Positions 5,776-12,971 of a stretch of DNA of 12,971 nucleotides are shown here, in pieces (within the stretch, counting starts at the first letter, position 1; the number at the start of each line of letters is the position of its first letter). The position numbers and the translations under genes are program-made. The DNA is taken from contig JACRTZ010000216.1 of the NCBI GenBank assembly GCA_014304965.1, positions 1-12,971 of the forward strand, given 5' to 3'. The notes below the pieces were generated by a model. It was not told where the DNA came from. It made no database searches and saw nothing but the letters and a program-made list of their open reading frames with translations. This DNA is from Vulcanimicrobiota bacterium. Lineage in GTDB: Bacteria; Vulcanimicrobiota; Vulcanimicrobiia; Vulcanimicrobiales; Vulcanimicrobiaceae.

Positions 5776-8700
5776 GTGAAAAAGAGTCGTCGCGGCGGCC
5801 TCGCGAAGGCTTCGACCTTGGCAGCTCAGCCTCGGGATCGTTCGTCAACTGTTGTCGAGTTTCAAGCACTCGGCCAATTTGCCGTGCGTGTGGGCGATCG
5901 CGAACTCGCGTTACCGCCGCTTGCGAAGGCCCGCTCGCTCCTCGCCTACCTCATCGTGCACCGCAAGGCCGAGACGCCGCGCGAACATCTGATGGATCTC
6001 TTTTGGCCGGACCTCGATGGCGATCGCGCACGCGATAACCTGAAGACCAACCTCTGGTCAATCCGCCGTTCGTTTCGCAGCCTGGGCTTGGATGCCGACG
6101 ACTTCTTTAGTGCCGGTCGGGCGACCATTCGCTGGAATGCGCCCGTTTCGTGCGATGGCGAGCACTTCGCGGAGTTAGCCGCAGCCGCCGGTGAGAGTAC
6201 CGATCGCGACGCCCTCGCGATCTATCGAGGCGACTTTCTCGACGGCGACTACCACCCGTGGGCCATCGCCGAGCGCGAGCGGCTCGCGGAGCTCTATGAA
6301 ACGGTTTTACGCCGCCGCATGCGCGATGCAGCGGGAATCGAAGACGCTCGCCGGCTGCTCGCACGCAATCCGTACGACGAGGAAGCCTACGTCGTCGTCG
6401 CCGACTTCGAATTATCGGCCGGACGGCACGCCGCCGCACTCGCAACGATCGAGCGCTGCCGGGCTGCACTCGCCGAAATTGGTGGGGAGCCGTCGGCCGC
6501 GTTCGAAGCGCGCTTTGCCGACGTTGCTGCGACCTCGCCGCCGCGCGAATTTCGCACTCCGTTCGTCGGGCGGCAATTCGAGCTGCGCTGCTTGGAAAGC
6601 GCGCTCGCCGCTTTACGCAACGGCAACGGTTCGACCGTGCTGATCGCGGGCACGGCCGGAATCGGAAAGTCGTCGCTCCTTGCAGCGTTTCGGGCAACGC
6701 CGGACGCGGCCGAAGCGCGCGTTGTGACCGTGCAATGCATCCAAGACGATCCCCGTCCGTTCGGGCCCTGGCCCACGATATTGACGACGCTCCTGGGTGC
6801 CGATGCGGAGGGCAGCATGCATGGCGGTACGCGCGGCATTGCGACGGCACTCGGCGCCGCTTTGGACGGCAAGGCCCTTCTGGTGGACGACGCGCAGTGG
6901 CTGAGCGACGAAGCTTTTGGCGTGTTCGCCGCCCTCTGCAGGTTGCGGTCGCCGCGCAACGCGACGATCGTTGCGACCCGCCCAGAAGGGCTCGACCGTT
7001 TGAGAGCAGCTTTGGAACAGGTGCAGCTGACGACGCTTTCGCTCGAACCTCTGGCGCTCGACGACGTCACGGCGATGTTGCGGCGCGCGACGCGGGCGAA
7101 TCAAACAGAACTCGCAGCGCAACTGTACGCTAGAACCGACGGTCACCCGCTGTTCATCACCGGAATCGTCGAAGCGCTGGTGCGCGACGGTGCACTCCGG
7201 TACGGCGGCGGAGCGTGGCGCTACGTTGCCGATCGTGGTAACGATATCCCGTTGCCGGCGTCGCTGCACGCAACGATCAAGGCGCAGCTTCTGCGGCGCG
7301 GAGCGGACGCAGCGGCGATCGCAAGCGTCCTCGCGCTCGAGCCCGAGGCGGATTTCAGCATGCTGCTGGCGGCGTTCGGGAAGAACGAAAGCCGCTACAT
7401 GGATGCGCTCGACGATCTGTTTGCCACGGGAATTCTGCTGCAAGACCCAAGCGGTCCGCACTTTGCCTTCGCGCACGACGTGCTGCGCGAGGTCGCCGCG
7501 ACGCTGCCGAGTCCCGCGCGGCGCAGAGCGATTCACTCCACCTTTGCGCAGTTACTGGCCGGCTCGGATTTGCCCGGCGCGCATCTGCGTCGTGCACGGC
7601 ATCTCGCCGCGGCGGGCAATGCCGCGGCCGCCGTCGAGGCGTACGCCGCGGCCGCCCTTGAAACGATGCCGTGGCGTGCGTGGCGGGACGCAATCGCGTG
7701 CGTCGAAGAGGCCAACCGTCTTGCGCTGCGCTTGGAATCGGTGCCGAGCGTCAACGCGGCGCTTCGCCTGCTGCGCCGGGTCGAAGTAACGGCCTACCTC
7801 AGCACCGGCCAACCCGCGAAGTCGCTGCGCGCGGGAGACGACATGGTGCGACTCGCGCGCGCGGCGGGCGATCCCACCGGCATCGTCCAGGCGCTCTGGG
7901 CGCGTTCGCAGGCCTATGACTATGCCAAGGAACACGAACGCGGCTTACGCGACGTCATCGAAGCGGAGGCAATCGCCCGCGAGCACGGCGACCGGCCAAG
8001 ACAGGCACTGATGCTCAACGGCGTCGCCGACACATACCTCGCCCTCGGCCGCTTGACCGAAGGCTCGAAAGCCGCCAAGCGAGCCGCCGCGGTTTGGCGT
8101 TCGATCGAGCGGCCGGACGGCGAACTACTCGCGACCATTATTGGGGTCGCAGCGCTCATGGTTGCCCACGACGTTGCTGCCGCGCGAACGGCATTTGCCG
8201 AAGGCGATGCGGCTGCCGCCCAGCTTTCCTGGATTTCCACCGTGCAATGGCGCGCCACCCACGCCGAGTTCGCCTATTTTTCCGAGCGCTACGACGAAGC
8301 CGCAACCATGGCGCAAGCCGCTATCGACGAACTCCAGGCGCGGGCCGACGAACCGTGGGATCGCCACCTGTGTGTAATGGAACCCGGGCAGCAGCGCTTT
8401 CACGCAGCGTATTTTCTGGCGACGGTTCGCATTGCGCAGGAACGCTACGATGAAGCGCTCGCGCTTCTGAGCGGTTTGCGAACGCAAGAGTATCATCTGC
8501 CGTCCGCGGCTATGAGCGAACAGGTATCCGTTCTCGAAATTGACGCGTTGCTGCGGCGCGCATTGCCCGGAGACGATCTTCGAGCCGCGGCTCTCGCCGA
8601 AACGTTGGGTCCCGACACGCCGACGTTCAACTACCAACTGTGGGTCGATACCAAAATAGTGGCGCGCGCGCGCGCGGCCGCCCGCCGCCACGATGCGTCC

Positions 8701-8892
8701 GCCGCCGCGCTCGTTCGGCGGGCTCTCGATTTCACCGAAGAGCGCGCGAGGAACATGCCCGGCAGTTCGGATCGCGTCTTCGAGCAACTCGCCGTTGCCG
8801 CCGGCGACGCCGGCGGGCCGGCGCTCCAAAAACGGGCGCGCCGGCTCTTCGAAGACTATCGCAATCGCCGGCGCGCCGCCTTTGTTCGTTAG
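5776..8892 (+). CDS. SARP/AfsR-like regulator: winged helix, BTAD, AAA/STAND ATPase, TPR-like repeats
   Basis: This large regulator has about 1038 residues from the GTG at 5776. A TTG at 5818 preceded by GAAGG (5805-5809) is an equally good start and would remove 14 residues, so the start is open. Residues about 27-122 are an OmpR-type winged helix as found in SARPs (REHLMDLFWPD, then DNLKTNLWSIRRSF). Residues 125-250 are a BTAD helical-repeat domain. Residues 260-440 are an ATPase with Walker A GTAGIGKS (292-299) and Walker B ALLVDD (367-372). The remainder is Ala/Arg-rich helical repeat of TPR type, with no C-terminal LuxR helix-turn-helix, so DNA contact must use the N-terminus. Proteins of this kind switch transcription in response to an NTP-bound or repeat-bound signal. 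It follows the operon by 97 bases containing two hairpins and is probably a separate unit. Its targets are unknown. Confidence 0.85.
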   Translation: MKKSRRGGLAKASTLAAQPRDRSSTVVEFQALGQFAVRVGDRELALPPLAKARSLLAYLIVHRKAETPREHLMDLFWPDLDGDRARDNLKTNLWSIRRSFRSLGLDADDFFSAGRATIRWNAPVSCDGEHFAELAAAAGESTDRDALAIYRGDFLDGDYHPWAIAERERLAELYETVLRRRMRDAAGIEDARRLLARNPYDEEAYVVVADFELSAGRHAAALATIERCRAALAEIGGEPSAAFEARFADVAATSPPREFRTPFVGRQFELRCLESALAALRNGNGSTVLIAGTAGIGKSSLLAAFRATPDAAEARVVTVQCIQDDPRPFGPWPTILTTLLGADAEGSMHGGTRGIATALGAALDGKALLVDDAQWLSDEAFGVFAALCRLRSPRNATIVATRPEGLDRLRAALEQVQLTTLSLEPLALDDVTAMLRRATRANQTELAAQLYARTDGHPLFITGIVEALVRDGALRYGGGAWRYVADRGNDIPLPASLHATIKAQLLRRGADAAAIASVLALEPEADFSMLLAAFGKNESRYMDALDDLFATGILLQDPSGPHFAFAHDVLREVAATLPSPARRRAIHSTFAQLLAGSDLPGAHLRRARHLAAAGNAAAAVEAYAAAALETMPWRAWRDAIACVEEANRLALRLESVPSVNAALRLLRRVEVTAYLSTGQPAKSLRAGDDMVRLARAAGDPTGIVQALWARSQAYDYAKEHERGLRDVIEAEAIAREHGDRPRQALMLNGVADTYLALGRLTEGSKAAKRAAAVWRSIERPDGELLATIIGVAALMVAHDVAAARTAFAEGDAAAAQLSWISTVQWRATHAEFAYFSERYDEAATMAQAAIDELQARADEPWDRHLCVMEPGQQRFHAAYFLATVRIAQERYDEALALLSGLRTQEYHLPSAAMSEQVSVLEIDALLRRALPGDDLRAAALAETLGPDTPTFNYQLWVDTKIVARARAAARRHDASAAALVRRALDFTEERARNMPGSSDRVFEQLAVAAGDAGGPALQKRARRLFEDYRNRRRAAFVR
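8662..8676. repeat. Short GC dinucleotide run inside the regulator gene
   Basis: Fifteen bases of alternating G and C lie within coding sequence and encode an Ala/Arg-rich helix. The run is a simple low-complexity tract. Z-DNA potential or slippage could be imagined, but the reading frame is intact across it. Confidence 0.5.
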
Positions 8893-8904
8893 ACTCGGTT
8901 CTCC

Positions 8905-9870
8905 TTACTGAAGCGCGTTGTGCGTTACGGTCAAGGTGAAAGCCGCGTGCTGGCCTGCGGCGTCGCCGACCACGAACGTGCACGTGTCGGGCGACGTACC
9001 GTCAGGCACCAGCGAGCTCGCGTTCCCGCTCAACAGCAACTGATTGGCGTTCGCGACTTGCAGATACAGGATGCCGCCATACCCCGCCGACGGCGGAAGC
9101 GGATCGGCATTCGTCATCGCGCAGGACGCGACGCCGGCGCTGGGCGTCGGCTGGTTGACGGGTGCCGGGTTGCATGCCGGGCCGCTGCATGCATAGGTCG
9201 AAGAGGTTACGGCGTATGGCGGCGTTCCGCCGGAAACGTGCGCGATGGTGAAGTTCATATTCGAGCCGTTGTGGGGCACCCACGTGCCGTCCGGTTCTTG
9301 ACAGAACGCGTACACGATCGGGCTTTGCGAACAATTCATCGCGTACGTGCTCGGCGTTACGACGAGCGCCGGCGGCGGCGGAGGCAGAACGGTTACGGGA
9401 ACAAGCACCGGCTGCTGCTTTGGATCTGTGCTGCCGGGATGCGCGTCGCTGCGTACGATCGCGACCGTGCACGTCACCTGCCCGGGGCCGACCGGCGTCA
9501 CCGGAATGTCGGCAAGGAACGGCGCCTTGTTGCTCGCGCGGCGCGGTTTGATCGGGCCGCCGGGGACGGTTACGCACTTCGCGACGTTGCCGGTGCCCGG
9601 GCGAACGGAGACGAGCACGTCGTGATCGTCGGGGGCGGTCAGCGTGATGTGTTGAACGCTGCCGGCGGCGGCCTCAGCGGCCGTGAACGTCAACGAAGCG
9701 GGCGAGGCCGAATAGCTCTGTTGCTGCTGGGTGCCTTCGACCCCGAGCGCTAGGCTTTGCGATTGGATGGCCGGCACCGGTGCGAGCGCCGCTTGCGGCG
9801 CGCCGGAACAGCCGGCCAAGACTCCGGCTAGGGTCAACGCGCCGGCAAAACGTCCGAACGAGCGAGACAT
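8905..9870 (-). CDS. Secreted lipoprotein with Cys-rich, Ig-like beta domains (unknown function)
   Basis: This 321-residue protein is not recognised as a named family. The start is the ATG at 9870, because GGGAGGA lies 8 bases upstream; the ATG at 9891 lies before that site. The N-terminus is a lipoprotein signal with the lipobox LAGC, giving a lipidated Cys21. After a Gln-rich stretch (QQQQ near 48-51) come two beta-rich halves of bacterial Ig-like character, roughly 52-162 and 168-320, joined by a Pro run at 163-167. Eight further cysteines (99, 134, 180, 190, 228, 233, 250, 297) could form disulfides, in keeping with an extracytoplasmic location. The gene converges with the upstream regulator gene, leaving 12 bases between stop codons. 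A surface or envelope binding role is possible, but nothing identifies a ligand. Confidence 0.75.
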   Translation of the reverse strand: MSRSFGRFAGALTLAGVLAGCSGAPQAALAPVPAIQSQSLALGVEGTQQQQSYSASPASLTFTAAEAAAGSVQHITLTAPDDHDVLVSVRPGTGNVAKCVTVPGGPIKPRRASNKAPFLADIPVTPVGPGQVTCTVAIVRSDAHPGSTDPKQQPVLVPVTVLPPPPPALVVTPSTYAMNCSQSPIVYAFCQEPDGTWVPHNGSNMNFTIAHVSGGTPPYAVTSSTYACSGPACNPAPVNQPTPSAGVASCAMTNADPLPPSAGYGGILYLQVANANQLLLSGNASSLVPDGTSPDTCTFVVGDAAGQHAAFTLTVTHNALQ

Positions 9871-9990
9871 AACGAAGATCCTCCCTGACATGGATAGCGT
9901 GGGCAGGCGAAAGCCGGCCCGTTCATGGCAGCATAGCCGCCGCGCGTAAATTCCCGGTAAATCAGTGGTCCCAGGATCCGGGGAATACGA
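9871..9990. other. Intergenic leader of the lipoprotein gene
   Basis: The 120 bases between the lipoprotein start and the hairpin at 9991 hold the lipoprotein Shine-Dalgarno sequence (9879-9885, minus strand) and a weak TATGCT-like -10 further upstream. No convincing -35 or operator is visible. Confidence 0.3.
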
Positions 9991-10019
9991 GAAGGGCGCC
10001 GCACTTCGCGACGCCCTTC
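9991..10019 (-). terminator. Rho-independent-type hairpin after the ModA-like gene
   Basis: GAAGGGCG (9991-9998) pairs perfectly with CGCCCTTC (10012-10019), and an inner CGC/GCG pair extends the stem around a short loop. It starts 22 bases past the stop of the ModA-like gene on the minus strand and precedes a modestly T-rich stretch. Because the stem is symmetrical it could also act on plus-strand transcripts. Confidence 0.6.
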
Positions 10020-10041
10020 TTGCGGATTCGTTCGTCCGAGG

Positions 10042-10839
10042 TTACTTCGGCGGCAGATAGTGGTGCTTGTGGAACACCGCTTGGCCTTCTTTGCTTGCGA
10101 GGAGCGCAACGAACTCTCTGCCGAGGGCGGCGTTCTTCGCGCTCTTGGCAACGCTCGCGACGTAGGTCGAGATCACGTTGTACTTGTCGGGAATGTCGAT
10201 AACGTTGAAGTTGACCGTATCGGTGGCCGACGTGACGAACACGATCGCCGCATCAGCGCCGCCGGGCTGGCGCGAGTCTTTTTCGACCGCTGCCACAACG
10301 TCACTTTCTTTATCGGGCTGCGGCTTCGCGACGTTATCGAGCACGCGCTTCACGAAACCGAAGTCGTTTTCGCCCGCAGCGTACTTCTGCACGACTTGAC
10401 TAGCCACTGCGCCTACCGCGGAGCCCGGTGTCGCCATGGCGACCTTGACTCCCGGAGTGCCCAAGTCTTTGAGTTCCTTGATTGTTTTGTTCTTTTTCTT
10501 GGCGATGATGACGTCTTTCGTCTGATAGATTTCGGTCGGCGCTTCGAGCGACCCCAGCACCTTCTTCAGCGGTGTCGCGCCGGCAATGACGATGTCGGCG
10601 GGTGTGCCTTTGTCTACTTCGGACGCGATTTGGCCGCCGCCGAGGAATTTTGTTTCGATCGTGACACCGGGATGTTTCTTTTCGAAGACTTTAACGAGCT
10701 CGTCGAAAGGCGTCTGCGTGCTCGAGGTGACGAGCGCGATCATCGTAACCTTTTCCGCGGCGGGAGCCGGGGCAAGCGATCCGCCCAACAACCCGAGCGC
10801 GACGGCCAGAGCCGTGCCGATGGAACGTGTGGATTTCAT
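10042..10839 (-). CDS. ModA-like periplasmic anion/substrate-binding protein (type 2 PBP fold)
   Basis: This 265-residue protein has a Sec signal peptide (residues 1-28, cut after APAPAA) and a type 2 periplasmic-binding fold of the ModA/extracellular solute-binding group. Typical segments are FDELVKVFEKKHPGVTIE, GTPADIVIAGA (78-88), VAMATPGSAVGA (133-144) and the C-terminal GREFVALLASKEGQAVF. The ATG at 10839 has AGGA 6 bases upstream. In E. coli ModA the molybdate-binding serine lies in an ASSS turn; here the same turn is Gly67-Gly68-Gly69, and the later pocket tyrosine looks like Phe201. The ligand may therefore not be molybdate. The gene follows the OxlT-like transporter by 100 bases on the same strand, and no ABC permease or ATPase is in the window, so its partner is unknown. 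Molybdate, tungstate or a small carboxylate are all possible. Confidence 0.75.
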   Translation of the reverse strand: MKSTRSIGTALAVALGLLGGSLAPAPAAEKVTMIALVTSSTQTPFDELVKVFEKKHPGVTIETKFLGGGQIASEVDKGTPADIVIAGATPLKKVLGSLEAPTEIYQTKDVIIAKKKNKTIKELKDLGTPGVKVAMATPGSAVGAVASQVVQKYAAGENDFGFVKRVLDNVAKPQPDKESDVVAAVEKDSRQPGGADAAIVFVTSATDTVNFNVIDIPDKYNVISTYVASVAKSAKNAALGREFVALLASKEGQAVFHKHHYLPPK

Positions 10840-10939
10840 TCTGCTTCCTTTTGGAGGAGTGCGGTAGTGTCGATGAGGGAATGCGCGAGCTCGAGTCGCT
10901 TTGGAGCGGCGCCCAAGCTCAAAACGTAAACTGGCGAGC

Positions 10940-12277
10940 TTATGTCGCCATCGCGGGCACCGGCTCGCCCGGTGCGGCGGAGCCGAGTTCGATGTTGCGC
11001 TGAACTTCGCGGCGGCGCAGCGGCTTCAGGACGGCGAGCGCCAAGACCGCCGCCACGCCGTTAAAGACCGCCGCGATGACGAGCACCGTGCTCCACGTGC
11101 CGGTCGCCGCAACGATCGCCGGGGCAAACGGTACGAGCAACGCTGCCGTACCCTTCGCCGTGTAGAGCATACCGTAGTTTTGCGTCGCGAAGCGCTGGCC
11201 GAAATGGTCCCGTGTCATCGCCGGAAACAGACTGTAGATTTCGCCCCAACCGAAGAACACGAGACCCGAAAGCAACACGAACGCCATCGGAGTCGTTCCG
11301 AACTTCCAAAGCGCGAGAATGCCGACGCACTCGAGAGCAAAGATCACGAACATCGTATTCTCGCGACCCAGATAGTCTGAAATCCAGCCGCAGACGGGCC
11401 GAGTTAGGCCGTTCATAATACGATCGATCGACAACGCGAACTGCAACGCCGGCAACGTGATTCCGAGCATGGAAACCGGGAACGTGTCGACGTAAAAGTC
11501 TTTGGCCAGCGGAGCCAGTTGAGCGACCGCCATCAAACCACCCGTCGCAACCATGACGAACATGGCGTACATCACGTAGAACGTCGGCGAACGGAGCACT
11601 TCGTGCCAGTCGTACATCCGAACGTTCTGCAAATTATTGGTGGGCGGCGCCTCTGCGGGCTTCGATTTCGGGGGCCGAGCGAGGAAAAGGCCCGCCACGA
11701 TCACGATAACGCCTTGAACGATTCCGAAGAAACGGAAGGCGTCGTGGTACGCGGTCGGCGACGAGGCGATGTAGTTTGCCAGCGGGACGACCGTCAACGC
11801 GGAACCCATTCCAAAGCCCGCCGCGGTCAAACCGGCCGCCAGACCTCGGCGCTTCCCAAACCACTTGAGCGCGTTGCCGACGCACGTGCCGTAGACCATT
11901 CCGGCGCCTAGGCCGCACAATGCGCTTGAAATATACAGCATCGTCAACGAAGGCGCATACGAATCGAGAACCCAACCGAGGCCAGCCAGCGCTCCGCCCA
12001 ACATGACCATAAAGCGCGGACCGACGCGATCGATAAAGTAACCCTCGACCGGAACGAGCCACGTTTCAAAAACCACGAAGGTGGTGAAGGCTACCGTGAT
12101 CGCCGTGTTGCTCCACGCGTGTTCGCTGCTCATCGGCAATACGAACAGCGTCCAGCCGTATTGATAGTTCGCGATGCTCGCCATGCAGACGATCCCGAGG
12201 ATCAGTTGCAGCCAAGGCATCCAAGCCTTCATGGAATTGTCAGTCGGTTCCGAAAAGGTAGGGGCCCCTCTGGTCAT
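10940..12277 (-). CDS. MFS transporter, OxlT/OFA (oxalate:formate antiporter) family
   Basis: This 445-residue, 12-helix major facilitator protein resembles OxlT of Oxalobacter along its length. The ATG at 12277 is chosen because GAGG sits 6 bases upstream (12284-12287); an ATG at 12313 adds 12 residues without such a site. Numbered from this start, Q39-Y40 match OxlT Gln34-Tyr35, R293 in NGLTRP matches Arg272, and K375 in YTAKGTA matches Lys355. W344 and Y348 (FFGWGEIY) match Trp324 and Tyr328. Arg272 and Lys355 are the charged pair that holds oxalate in OxlT, and the only changed pocket residue I note is Tyr for Trp352. The MFS loop signature is present (EGYFIDRVGPR). Context with the Frc-like gene supports carboxylate exchange in the inner membrane. 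Other OFA members carry other monocarboxylates, so oxalate is probable, not certain. Confidence 0.85.
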   Translation of the reverse strand: MTRGAPTFSEPTDNSMKAWMPWLQLILGIVCMASIANYQYGWTLFVLPMSSEHAWSNTAITVAFTTFVVFETWLVPVEGYFIDRVGPRFMVMLGGALAGLGWVLDSYAPSLTMLYISSALCGLGAGMVYGTCVGNALKWFGKRRGLAAGLTAAGFGMGSALTVVPLANYIASSPTAYHDAFRFFGIVQGVIVIVAGLFLARPPKSKPAEAPPTNNLQNVRMYDWHEVLRSPTFYVMYAMFVMVATGGLMAVAQLAPLAKDFYVDTFPVSMLGITLPALQFALSIDRIMNGLTRPVCGWISDYLGRENTMFVIFALECVGILALWKFGTTPMAFVLLSGLVFFGWGEIYSLFPAMTRDHFGQRFATQNYGMLYTAKGTAALLVPFAPAIVAATGTWSTVLVIAAVFNGVAAVLALAVLKPLRRREVQRNIELGSAAPGEPVPAMAT

Positions 12278-12381
12278 GCGGTACCTCATCAAAAAAGCGG
12301 CGCCACCACACAAGGGCGGAACCTGGTATCCCAGGCGTTCGCCGCCTGTGACCCAGCTCCACTACGACAAGGCCCACGCAT
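12278..12381. other. Divergent intergenic region with overlapping inverted repeats
   Basis: This is the upstream region of the OxlT-like gene. It holds CCTGG-TATC-CCAGG (12322-12335) and CAGGCG-TTCGC-CGCCTG (12332-12348), which share CAGG and so cannot fold at the same time. They would lie in the minus-strand leader or act as operators. No clear promoter hexamers are visible. Confidence 0.35.
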
Positions 12382-12593
12382 ATGGAAATCGCCACTAGCC
12401 GGCTGCCGAAGAATTCCCGTGCCACCAAGCCGCTAGCCATTTTGCAGCGGATCGAGGAGACGGCGAGGGAGCAATGCCGTGGCATTGTGACTGAGTCGGC
12501 GACGAAGAGCCGGCGGAAAAGGACAGCGGCGACTGGCGCGTGGAGTTTTTCCGCAGCCTGCTACCGCGGGAGTCGTCGCCCGGACCGTGGTAA
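12382..12593 (+). pseudogene. Possible small gene broken by a frameshift, upstream of the aldehyde dehydrogenase
   Basis: From the ATG at 12382 (AAGG 9 bases upstream) the frame reads a protein-like N-terminal part, for example AILQRIEETAREQ, up to about 12495. From 12495 a different frame (shifted -1) reads an acidic, GC3-rich stretch, GDWRVEFFRSLLPRE, that stops at TAA 12591-12593. That TAA overlaps the TAAGG ribosome site of the next gene, the same arrangement as at the frc/ligase junction. The second frame is blocked upstream by TGA at 12492-12494, just after ATG 12474. Joined, the two parts would give about 70 residues. A frameshifted relic, a sequencing indel or chance are all possible. 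No family is recognised. Confidence 0.28.
12472..12487. promoter_or_regulatory. Perfect inverted repeat CAATGCC-GT-GGCATTG
   Basis: A 7-bp perfect palindrome with a 2-base centre lies 115 bases before the aldehyde dehydrogenase start and about 195 bases upstream of the divergent transporter gene. It could be an operator for a dimeric regulator. It also falls within the possible broken small gene, so chance is not excluded. Confidence 0.35.
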
Positions 12594-12601
12594 GGCCGGA
12601 C

Positions 12602-12971
12602 GTGGCCAAACTCGACGGCGTTCGCCTCGACGTCCGCAAGACGTACAAACTGTACCTCAACGGCGAGTTCGTCCGGTCTGAGTCCGGACGCGCCGACGTA
12701 CACGGCGCCGGGACGGACGATTCCGCGAACGTCGCGCGCGCTTCGCGCAAAGATTTTCGCGACGCCGTGGTCGGCGCGCGCTCCGCGCACGAAAAGTGGG
12801 CGGGGGCCGCACCGTCCAACCGCGGCCTCGTCCTCTACCGGCTCGCGGAAATGATGGAAGCGCGCCGCGCGCAATTCGTCGATCGCCTGCGGGCGGGCCT
12901 CAGATTGTCGGGAGGCGACGCCGAGCGCGAAACGGTCGCCGCGATCGACCGGGTTCTGTCGTACGCGGGCT
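12602..12971 (+). CDS. Aldehyde dehydrogenase family protein (3'-truncated by window end)
   Basis: The first 123 residues are visible. The pattern RKTYKLYLNGEFVRSESGR, then NVARASRKDFRDAVVGARSAHEKW and NRGLVLYRLAEMMEARR, is the N-terminal half of the NAD(P)-binding region of an aldehyde dehydrogenase. The catalytic Cys and Glu lie beyond the window. The GTG at 12602 is preferred because TAAGG lies 6 bases upstream; an in-frame GTG at 12587 would add 5 residues. Related proteins oxidise aldehydes to acids with NAD(P)+. It is divergent from the transporter pair. If the ThDP enzyme acts as a 2-hydroxyacyl-CoA lyase, an aldehyde dehydrogenase would suit its second product, but the distance of about 10 kb makes that link weak. 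Confidence 0.8.
   Translation, partial: MAKLDGVRLDVRKTYKLYLNGEFVRSESGRADVHGAGTDDSANVARASRKDFRDAVVGARSAHEKWAGAAPSNRGLVLYRLAEMMEARRAQFVDRLRAGLRLSGGDAERETVAAIDRVLSYAG

Noticed and set aside
6613..7536. 307-codon open frame on the minus strand inside the SARP-like gene
   Set aside because: The plus strand here carries the Walker A and B motifs; the antisense product is Arg-rich with no recognisable domain.
8662..8676. Alternating GC run as a Z-DNA or phase-variation tract
   Set aside because: It is only 15 bases, lies in an Ala/Arg coding stretch of a GC-rich gene, and the frame is intact.
10915..10941. AAGCTC ... GAGCTT inverted repeat between the transporter and binding-protein genes as a terminator
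   Set aside because: The stem is only 6 bp with a 15-base loop and no T-run, which is too weak to call.
12240..12485. 81-codon minus-strand frame overlapping the transporter start
   Set aside because: It is out of frame with the transporter, overlaps its 5' end, and its product has no recognisable features.

Overview
This is a GC-rich bacterial window with tightly packed genes. It carries what looks like a CoA-dependent C1/oxalate module, followed by an unrelated regulator and lipoprotein, then a transporter pair and a partial aldehyde dehydrogenase. A SARP-type regulator (winged helix, BTAD, ATPase and TPR-like repeats) together with a lipobox lipoprotein points to an environmental, high-GC lineage of actinobacterial, Chloroflexota or Eremiobacterota type. 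That placement is inference. No rRNA, tRNA, CRISPR array, integrase or insertion sequence was seen.

Layout, left to right. (1) About 1-406, +: the C-terminal end of a GntR/FCD regulator. (2) 556-5678, +: a three-gene operon encoding a ThDP enzyme of the oxalyl-CoA decarboxylase / 2-hydroxyacyl-CoA lyase group, a class III CoA-transferase very like formyl-CoA:oxalate CoA-transferase (Frc), and a fused ADP-forming acyl-CoA synthetase. The first two genes overlap by one base, and the second junction has a Shine-Dalgarno sequence overlapping the stop codon. The operon ends in two look-alike hairpins. (3) 5776-8892, +: a large SARP/BTAD-AAA regulator. (4) 8905-9870, -: a secreted Cys-rich lipoprotein. 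(5) 10042-10839 and 10940-12277, both -: a ModA-like periplasmic binding protein preceded by an OxlT-family oxalate:formate antiporter homologue. (6) 12382-12593, +: a possible broken small gene. (7) 12602 to the window end, +: the N-terminus of an aldehyde dehydrogenase.

How it may work together. The MFS protein keeps both charged residues that bind oxalate in OxlT (Arg and Lys) plus several aromatic pocket residues, and the transferase keeps the Frc catalytic Asp in a GDS motif. Oxalate uptake, CoA transfer and ThDP-dependent cleavage to formyl-CoA is therefore a coherent reading. Two things are unusual. The ThDP enzyme is closer by eye to human HACL2/ILVBL and the 2-hydroxyacyl-CoA lyases than to classical Oxc, and the operon includes an NDP-forming CoA ligase that could either prime the cycle or recover ATP from formyl-CoA. 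Oxalate catabolism and 2-hydroxyacyl-CoA cleavage to formyl-CoA both remain open.
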